Assembly (NCBI RefSeq): GCF_013623775.1
Contig: NZ_JABFAM010000001.1
Span: forward strand, 124,001-188,000
Direction: 5' to 3'
Length of the DNA stretch: 64,000 bases
Source of the DNA: Rufibacter sp. XAAS-G3-1
GTDB taxonomy: Bacteria; Bacteroidota; Bacteroidia; Cytophagales; Hymenobacteraceae
Below the pieces are notes generated by a model. That model was not told the origin of the DNA. It made no database searches and was given only the letters and a program-made list of their open reading frames with translations. The position numbers were made by a program, and so were the translations under genes. Shown here piece by piece: positions 58,458 to 64,000 of this stretch. Numbering within the stretch: position 1 is the stretch's first letter; the number at the start of each line of letters is the position of its first letter.

Positions 58458-59705
58458 CTACTTCTTTTTCTTCGGCTTTTTCTTTTTCTTAGTCGCATCC
58501 TCAAAGTCATGGATCTCCTTCATCAAGGATTTCAGGTCGGGCTTTACCTCGCTGGAGAAGTCAATGGTGGCGTTGTAGTCCTGTTTCTCAATGTCCAGCA
58601 CCTTGATGGGCTTGCCCAGGTACTCCTCAATCACGTCCAGGATCGGTTTTTCCTCGGGGCTGCAGAACGACACGGATTTCCCTTTCTGGGTGCCCCGGCC
58701 GGTACGGCCTACGCGGTGTACGTAATTTTCGGGCACGTCTGGCAGGTCATAGTTCACCACGTATTCCACGCTGGGGATGTCAATGCCGCGGGAACTCACA
58801 TCGGTGGCCACCAGCACTTTGACCTCGCCTTTCTTGAAGCGGTTTAAGGCGGCCAACCGGTCTACCTGTTCTTTGTCGCCGTGCAGGGTTTCAGATTTAA
58901 TCCCCACGCGTTCCATGGCGGCAAACACCCGCTCGGCCCGCACCTTCGTGCGCACGAACACCAGTATTTTGCTGCCCTCGTTTTCCTTGATCACGCGCTC
59001 CAGGAAGAACCGTTTGTCGTCCATGCCGATGTAAGCCACCGAGTGGTCCACGTTTTTGGAAACCGGGTCTTTGGGCGAAATCTGGATCCGGATGGGTTTG
59101 GTCACCAGCGAATACGCCAGGTCTTTGATGTGCTCATTGATGGTGGCCGAGAAGAACAGTGTCTGCCGCTTGCGGGGCAGGTGCCGCAACACGTCCCTAA
59201 TGTCTTTGATAAACCCGAGGTCTAGCATGTGGTCGGCCTCGTCCAGAATGAGAATCTCCACGCGCTCCAGCCTGATGTGGCCCTGGCTCACCAGGTCGAA
59301 CATGCGGCCGGGGGTAGCCACCAACACGTCTATGCCGTCTTCCAGTTTGGAAATCTGCGGGGCCTGCTCCACGCCGCCAAACACAGTCATGGTCTCCACG
59401 CGGGTGTGCTTGCCCAGGGTATGGAACACCTCGGTGATCTGGATGGCCAGTTCGCGGGTGGGCACCATCACCAGGCATTTGATACCGTCCTGCCGGGCGT
59501 ACTGCTTGCGCTCATGCAGCAGGTGCAGCACCGGAATAGCGAAAGCCGCCGTTTTGCCGGTTCCCGTCTGCGCGATAGCCAGCACGTCTTCGCCCTTCAA
59601 GATGGGCGGAATGGCCTTGAACTGGATATCGGTGGGTTTCTTAAAGCCCAGTTTGTCCAGGGCTTTCTTGATGGCGGGGTTGATGTGGTAATCTTCGAAT
59701 TTCAT
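58458..59705 (-). CDS. DEAD-box RNA helicase (RhlE-like)
   Basis: 415 residues. Q-motif region FKKPTDIQFKAIPPIL, motif I AQTGTGKT, Ib TPGRMFDL, II LDEADHMLD, III FFSATI, V TDVSSRGIDIPSVEYVV and VI HRVGRTGRG are all intact. The C-terminal tail is a lysine-rich extension (DATKKKKKPKKKK) that may help RNA binding. RhlE-like helicases remodel ribosomal or mRNA structures, often at low temperature. It is a lone gene, and its 5' side borders the AT-rich methylase island. Confidence 0.95.
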   Translation of the reverse strand: MKFEDYHINPAIKKALDKLGFKKPTDIQFKAIPPILKGEDVLAIAQTGTGKTAAFAIPVLHLLHERKQYARQDGIKCLVMVPTRELAIQITEVFHTLGKHTRVETMTVFGGVEQAPQISKLEDGIDVLVATPGRMFDLVSQGHIRLERVEILILDEADHMLDLGFIKDIRDVLRHLPRKRQTLFFSATINEHIKDLAYSLVTKPIRIQISPKDPVSKNVDHSVAYIGMDDKRFFLERVIKENEGSKILVFVRTKVRAERVFAAMERVGIKSETLHGDKEQVDRLAALNRFKKGEVKVLVATDVSSRGIDIPSVEYVVNYDLPDVPENYVHRVGRTGRGTQKGKSVSFCSPEEKPILDVIEEYLGKPIKVLDIEKQDYNATIDFSSEVKPDLKSLMKEIHDFEDATKKKKKPKKKK

Positions 59706-59839
59706 GGAAGCGGTGTTTCGGCCTGCGCCGATGAGACAAGCGGTTTCTCCTTGTACGAGGTACCGGCAGAAACTTCTGCAAAGGTGCGATTTCTTTCTGG
59801 CTTTTGCAGGGTGGAGGTGGTGGAGAGGGTGGTGGGTGG

Positions 59840-59879
59840 GCGTTTTGGGGCTGTTTTTGGGGAAAGAGGCTAAAAACGA
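59840..59879. repeat. Palindrome-family element at the island border
   Basis: GCGTTTTGGGGCTGTTTTTG then GGGAAAGAGGCTAAAAACG. The base composition shifts to AT-rich directly after it. Confidence 0.65.
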
Positions 59880-60045
59880 AAATGAATACCTATAGTATGA
59901 TTACTACATAGTATATTCGGCGGATCAGATAAATTTATGTCTATAATCGGCCAGATATCTGCACCCACCCTAAAATCCATATATAAAAACTGTACTTGTG
60001 CAGACATCCAAGTGATACCGCTAATGTTAAATTAAATTAAATTAC

Positions 60046-60053
60046 TATTTTTG
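60046..60053 (+). promoter_or_regulatory. Possible -7 box of the methylase operon
   Basis: TATTTTTG matches TAnnTTTG, 24 bases before the ATG at 60078. The -33 box is unclear in this AT-rich DNA. Confidence 0.45.
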
Positions 60054-60077
60054 AAATTTAAATTCGCAGAGATATAA

Positions 60078-60878
60078 ATGGAACCATTGATTAAATGGGC
60101 TGGAGGTAAACGTTGGTTAATTAATAAATACCCACACTTAATTCCTGATAAGCAAAATTTTACAAAATATGTTGAACCCTTTATTGGCGGAGGTTCACTC
60201 TTTTTTCATGTGGAGCCCGAACGAGCGATTATAAATGACGTAAATAATGAGCTTATAACTACATATTCCCAAATTAAAGATAATTATTTTCAAATCCAAG
60301 AACGTCTCCAATATCTTAATTCAATTCATTCAACAGAAACATATTATCAAATAAGAAAAGAAAAACCAATTAAAGAAATTGATATTGCTGTCAGATTTTT
60401 ATACCTAAATAGAACTTGCTGGAATGGACTTTATCGAGTAAATTTAAAAAACGAATTTAATGTTCCGATTGGAACAAAAACCAAAGTAATACTAGATACA
60501 GATGACTTTCAGAAAGCATCTCAAGTACTCAATAATACTAGAATATTTTCAGGAGATTTTGAAAAAATAATATCCAAATGTCGAGAAAACGACTTTCTAT
60601 TTCTAGATCCTCCTTACACTGTAAAACATAACAATAATGGTTTCATTAAATATAATGAAAAACTCTTTGATTGGCAGGATCAAATTCGCCTTAAAAAAGC
60701 TGTCAAACGAGCTATCCAAAGAGGTGTAAAGGTACTCGTCCTCAATGCTAACCACGAATCTATTAAACAATTATACAACGGAGTTGGTGAATTCCATGAG
60801 CTAGAGCGTGCTAGTGTAATAGCAGGCAAAAAGGAAAATCGCGGAATTTACTCTGAATTAGCAATCAAATGTTTTTAA
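60078..60878 (+). CDS. D12-class adenine-N6 DNA methyltransferase (Dam family)
   Basis: 266 residues, the size of Dam. The first motif IKWAGGKRWLINKYPHLIPD and motif I YVEPFIGGGSLFFHVEP bind AdoMet; catalytic motif IV is FLDPPYTVKH. The target-recognition segment lies between about 75 and 165 (YLNRTCWNGLYRVNLKNEFN). The enzyme would methylate adenine at a short site, GATC in classical Dam. The gene is AT-rich and starts an operon with a membrane protein and a DGQHR protein. No restriction endonuclease is adjacent. Confidence 0.92.
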   Translation: MEPLIKWAGGKRWLINKYPHLIPDKQNFTKYVEPFIGGGSLFFHVEPERAIINDVNNELITTYSQIKDNYFQIQERLQYLNSIHSTETYYQIRKEKPIKEIDIAVRFLYLNRTCWNGLYRVNLKNEFNVPIGTKTKVILDTDDFQKASQVLNNTRIFSGDFEKIISKCRENDFLFLDPPYTVKHNNNGFIKYNEKLFDWQDQIRLKKAVKRAIQRGVKVLVLNANHESIKQLYNGVGEFHELERASVIAGKKENRGIYSELAIKCF

Positions 60879-60892
60879 AATGACACTTGTAT

Positions 60893-61396
60893 ATGGATAC
60901 AGCTCTATTTAAGAAAAGTCTTGGTGAAGTATTTTGGCTATCTGCTATTGCCTTCTTTCCATTAATTCTAACAATTCTTCTTCAAGCTATAAAATTGAAT
61001 GATGTAGTAGCGGCAATTCAAATAGTCAATCCAGGAGAATTCCTTGCTTTCTGCCTTAGCTTTTTAGCACCTTCTATTTTTTTTCTTAAAAAGACACATG
61101 GTAAATCTTATTCATTACCTTTTCTAGATTTTTTCTTTTTCTCAACTATATTCATGTATATAGCGGCTTTGCTTATCACATATATAATCAAAAATAATGT
61201 TGATCCAGAAATTACAAATAACATAAACAGCAAAATTTACTATCTAATCGGATCCGCAATATTTTTGCTGATCACTATTGGATTTCGAGTTTATTCTGTA
61301 TACCATACATCAAAATCTTCTGACTTTATAAAAAATAAAAAGGATGAGGAAATTGATTTTAATAAAACCTTTAAAGATTCAATCCATGGAAGCTAG
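60893..61396 (+). CDS. Four-helix membrane protein of the methylase operon, unknown function
   Basis: 167 residues from the ATG at 60893 (a TTG at 60887 would add two residues). Four hydrophobic helices: EVFWLSAIAFFPLILTILLQ, GEFLAFCLSFLAPSIFFL, FLDFFFFSTIFMYIAALLIT and YYLIGSAIFLLITIGFRVYS. The loops are short and the tail is charged (KSSDFIKNKKDEEIDFNKTF). No family is recognised. It begins 14 bases after the methylase stop and overlaps the next gene by 11 bases, so the three form one translational unit. As in many defence loci, the membrane protein could be an effector; this is only inferred from context. Confidence 0.8.
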   Translation: MDTALFKKSLGEVFWLSAIAFFPLILTILLQAIKLNDVVAAIQIVNPGEFLAFCLSFLAPSIFFLKKTHGKSYSLPFLDFFFFSTIFMYIAALLITYIIKNNVDPEITNNINSKIYYLIGSAIFLLITIGFRVYSVYHTSKSSDFIKNKKDEEIDFNKTFKDSIHGS

Positions 61397-62570
61397 GCAC
61401 TTTAACGTTTTAAAGGTTATTCAACCCAAAGGCGAGTTCTTTATAGGTACTATCCCCGCTCAGGATCTAGTTGACATTACATATTCTGACATTCGCAGAA
61501 TAAACAATGAAGATAGAGAAGTAGAGAAATACTTAGGAATTCAACGTCCACTAGACAAAGCGAGAGTTTTAAAGATTAAAAAGTACATTCAATCACCTGA
61601 TGCTTCTTTTCCAACAGGAATCGTACTCTCTGTTGACCCAAAATGCGCTGAATATGATCCGGAAAAATCAGTATTAACACTTAAAGAGTTCAAGTCGGAA
61701 TTCGATGATGACCCGAATGTAAGTCTTCATAAAATCGCGAAAGTTCTTGATGGTCAGCATAGAATCGCAGCATTTATGAATTCGCAAGGTAATTATGATT
61801 TTACTCTAGATATAAAGGATTTTGAACTGAATGTCGTTGTCTTTATTGGCCTAGACATAGATGAACAAGCAAATATTTTTGCTACTATTAATCTTGCGCA
61901 GACCAAAGTAAATCGTAGTCTTGTTTATGATTTAGAAGGTCTTTCTAAAATTAGAAATCCTTTCCGCACTGGCCACAAAGTAGCAGTTGCGTTAGATACT
62001 GCTGATGAATCAAGCCCTCTTTACCACCGAATAAAAAGATTAGGTGTAAAAACCGAAGGTAGAGAGAGTTCCGAACCATTGACTCAGGCTGTATTTGTAG
62101 AATCACTTTTAAAGCTCATTTCACCAGATCCTTTTGAAGATAGAACTACAGCGTTAAAGGGCAAAAGCTTAAAAAGAGCAGATATTAACGAACTAAAAAA
62201 ACATCCCTTTAGAAACTTGTTTATTGATGGAAAAGATAGTGAGATAGCTGTTATTCTATATAATTATTTCAAAAGCATTGAGGAAAGGTGGCCAACATCT
62301 TGGAATGATCAAAATACTGTAGGCAATATACTCCCAAAATCAAATGCATTTAAAGCATTTATGCGCTTTTTAAAACATTTATATCTAGAAATTGCTGGCA
62401 ACGATATTGGTCGTATAGTATCAAAGTCTGAGTTTGCTAAACATTTCAGTACTTATGACATAAAAGATGAAGAATTTACATCAGGTAACTTTTTACCTGG
62501 AAGCGGTGGTGAGTCTTCTTTTTATAAAGTTCTTACAAAACAAAAAACTATTGCAGAACTAAAAGCTTAA
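61386..62570 (+). CDS. DGQHR-domain protein (DndB/DpdB-like)
   Basis: 394 residues from the ATG at 61386, which overlaps the upstream stop by 11 bases; the longer frame would overlap more. Family features: FFIGTIPAQDLVDITYSDIR near the start, then IQRPLDKARVLKIKKYI, FPTGIVLSVDP, and the core VLDGQHRIAAFMNS (DGQHR). FIGLDIDEQANIFATINLAQ with TKVNRSLVYDLEG follows, as in DndB relatives. DGQHR proteins are related to ParB-like ATP/NTP-binding folds and occur with DNA phosphorothioation (DndB) and deazaguanine (DpdB) systems. Here the partner is an adenine methylase, with no Dnd genes. Its role is probably regulatory or nucleotide-sensing. Confidence 0.85.
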   Translation: MEARHFNVLKVIQPKGEFFIGTIPAQDLVDITYSDIRRINNEDREVEKYLGIQRPLDKARVLKIKKYIQSPDASFPTGIVLSVDPKCAEYDPEKSVLTLKEFKSEFDDDPNVSLHKIAKVLDGQHRIAAFMNSQGNYDFTLDIKDFELNVVVFIGLDIDEQANIFATINLAQTKVNRSLVYDLEGLSKIRNPFRTGHKVAVALDTADESSPLYHRIKRLGVKTEGRESSEPLTQAVFVESLLKLISPDPFEDRTTALKGKSLKRADINELKKHPFRNLFIDGKDSEIAVILYNYFKSIEERWPTSWNDQNTVGNILPKSNAFKAFMRFLKHLYLEIAGNDIGRIVSKSEFAKHFSTYDIKDEEFTSGNFLPGSGGESSFYKVLTKQKTIAELKA

Positions 62571-62715
62571 ACATAAATGGGATCTTTTACTATCTTATAT
62601 TGCTTGTTTGAAAAATAGAATTAATTTACAAATCAGGAATATTTTAGTATTGGAAGATATCTGTTATCAATGTCCCAACAAAACAATAGAACTAGCTTTT
62701 AGGCCTTCACCCCAA

Positions 62716-64000
62716 ATGAAACCCCTCCTCCTCACCCTCTTCCTCCTCACTACCACCACCCTCAGCTTTAGCCAAGGGCTCACTAACGCCCAAATAGATG
62801 AACTGGCGCAGCGCACCATGCAGGCGTTCAACGTGCCGGGCATTGCGGTGGGCGTGGTGAAAGACGGGAAACTGGTGCACGCCAAAGGCTACGGGGTGCG
62901 GAGTTTGAACAGCGGGGAGAAAACAGATGAGTACACGCGCTTCGGGATAGCGTCTAACACCAAGGCGTTCACGGCTACCGCGCTGGGGCAGCTGGTAGAC
63001 GCGGGCAAACTGAACTGGGACGACAAGGTGCAGGACTATATTCCGGAGTTCAAGCTGTACAACCCGTACGTGAGCGAGGAATTCACCATCCGGGACTTGC
63101 TCACCCACCGCAGCGGGCTGGGGTTGGGAGCCGGTGACCTCATGCTCTGGCCAGACTCCAACAGCTTCACGCTCAAAGACATTATCCACAACCTGCGCTA
63201 CCTCAAGCCAACCTCGTCTTTCCGGTCAAAGTATGACTATGACAACAACCTCTACCTTGTAGCCGGTGAGGTGGTAGCCCGGGTAAGCGGAAAAAGCTGG
63301 GACGATTTTGTGGAGGAACGCATTCTGCAGCCCCTGGGCATGACGGGTTCAGCGGCCAGTTATGAGCGCCTGAAAGACCAGCGCAACGTGATAGACGGGC
63401 ACGCCATGGTAGACGGCAAAGTGCGCGTGATCCAGCGCCACCGTTCAGAAGTAGACCACGCGGCGGCCAGCATTTATTCCAGCGTGGCAGATTTAAGCAA
63501 GTGGGTGCTGGTGCAGCTCAACCACGGCCAGTACGGCAACGGCCAGCGTCTGTTCTCAGAGGCCGTCAGCAAAGAACTCTGGACTCCGCAAACCCTGATT
63601 CCGGTCAACAGCCCGGGGCCGTACAACACCCACTTTGCGGCGTATGGCCTTGGCTTCATCATCTCAGACGTACGCGGCTACAAGCAACTGAACCACACCG
63701 GCGGGCTGGAAGGCATGGTGACCCAAGTGACCATGATTCCGGAGCTGAACCTGGGCATCATTGTCTTGACCAACCAGCAGGAAGGCGGCGCGTTTAGGGC
63801 CATCGCCGACCAAATCAAAGACAGCTACTTCCAAATGACCGGCACCGACCGCGTAACCCAGTACGCCAAAGCCCGCGCAGCTTCCTTGGCCAACGCCGGT
63901 AACGTAACCGATGCCATCTGGAAAGACATTGCCGCCGTGCAGAAACAGCAAAAAAAGAACCCCGACTACGCCGCTTACCTAGGCACCTACCGCGACCCCT
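62716..64000 (+). CDS. Serine hydrolase (beta-lactamase class C family), 3' end outside the window
   Basis: The start ATG at 62716 is followed by a signal peptide (MKPLLLTLFLLTTTTLSFSQ). The frame is open to the window end (428 residues seen). Class C/penicillin-binding motifs are present: S80-N-T-K83 (FGIASNTKAFTATALGQL), Y175-D-N177 and HTGG (KQLNHTGGLEGMV). These periplasmic or exported enzymes act on peptides, beta-lactams or esters; a DUF3471-like C-terminal domain may follow beyond the window (KKNPDYAAYLGTYRDP looks like its start). The base composition is again GC-rich, so the methylase island ends before this gene. Confidence 0.93.
   Translation, partial: MKPLLLTLFLLTTTTLSFSQGLTNAQIDELAQRTMQAFNVPGIAVGVVKDGKLVHAKGYGVRSLNSGEKTDEYTRFGIASNTKAFTATALGQLVDAGKLNWDDKVQDYIPEFKLYNPYVSEEFTIRDLLTHRSGLGLGAGDLMLWPDSNSFTLKDIIHNLRYLKPTSSFRSKYDYDNNLYLVAGEVVARVSGKSWDDFVEERILQPLGMTGSAASYERLKDQRNVIDGHAMVDGKVRVIQRHRSEVDHAAASIYSSVADLSKWVLVQLNHGQYGNGQRLFSEAVSKELWTPQTLIPVNSPGPYNTHFAAYGLGFIISDVRGYKQLNHTGGLEGMVTQVTMIPELNLGIIVLTNQQEGGAFRAIADQIKDSYFQMTGTDRVTQYAKARAASLANAGNVTDAIWKDIAAVQKQQKKNPDYAAYLGTYRDP

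Noticed and set aside
59940-62670. AGATATCTG at about 59952 and 62656 as possible attachment sites of the methylase island
   Set aside because: Nine shared bases in AT-rich DNA, a self-palindromic word, and no integrase gene; too weak to call.
28-64000. tRNA or rRNA genes
   Set aside because: No cloverleaf with a GTTCRA-type T-arm or ribosomal core sequence was recognised by eye; a dedicated scan would settle it.

Overview
The window is a chromosomal segment of a Bacteroidota bacterium. It most resembles Cytophagales of the Hymenobacteraceae type (Rufibacter/Pontibacter/Nibribacter-like); the genus is inference. The evidence is a gliding-type C-terminal sorting domain (CHU_C) followed by a PorP/SprF protein, a carboxypeptidase-regulatory-like/TonB-type outer-membrane protein, a DUF3098-DUF2723 membrane protein, a fused CcoN-CcoO cbb3 oxidase, and promoters of the Bacteroidota TTTG / TAnnTTTG type. 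No rRNA, tRNA or CRISPR array was seen.

Layout. 1-2295: type IX secretion cargo end and PorP. 2780-4895: small secreted and membrane proteins and an HD-domain protein. 4892-6051: an AT-rich, doubly broken PD-(D/E)XK nuclease gene. 6293-14602: ABC ATPase, YciI-like protein, secreted phosphoesterase with PQQ-like propeller, large outer-membrane barrel protein, DUF1456 and VOC proteins, separated by repeat-rich gaps. 14938-23541 (minus strand): respiratory block with a tandem universal stress protein, TauE/SafE-like protein, CcoH, CcoG, CcoP, CcoQ, CcoNO and CcoS. 23977-24894: Xre/ParS-RES toxin-antitoxin pair, flanked by two copies of the cco upstream region. 25328-35054: scattered housekeeping and stress genes, including a large HPII-type catalase, a K+/H+ antiporter and a HAD phosphatase. 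35243-37774: multi-PAS sensor kinase. 39795-44271: CDF transporter with a one-lobe binding lipoprotein, then the copper ATPase CcoI. 46628-51703: response regulator and histidine kinase separated by a lipase and two small unknowns. 51835-59705: DUF3098-DUF2723 fusion, DsbA-like protein, SDR, FAD-Rieske oxidoreductase, DEAD helicase. 60078-62570: AT-rich island with a D12-class adenine methylase, a four-helix membrane protein and a DGQHR-domain protein. 62716-end: serine hydrolase, cut by the window edge.

Functional links. The ccoG-ccoH-tauE block, the ccoSNOQP block and the distant ccoI gene together make and load a cbb3 oxidase. The ccoS and ccoI promoters carry the same Fnr/Crp-like palindrome at the same distance from a TAnnTTTG-like -7 box, and ccoG has a similar site further upstream, so one low-oxygen regulator may control all three.

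The most unusual property is intergenic. The gaps hold at least seven families of short repeats: a roughly 40-bp palindrome present about 28 times (twice inside a coding sequence), a roughly 210-bp element in four copies, a TTA-flanked MITE in three copies, an element with 29-bp terminal repeats, a four-hairpin cassette in two inverted copies, a CTCATCTTGTAGG-ended element nested inside another repeat, and TCACGGAAGT palindromes. The best candidates for an undescribed system are the palindrome family, including its in-frame domestication in a protein, and the methylase/membrane/DGQHR operon.
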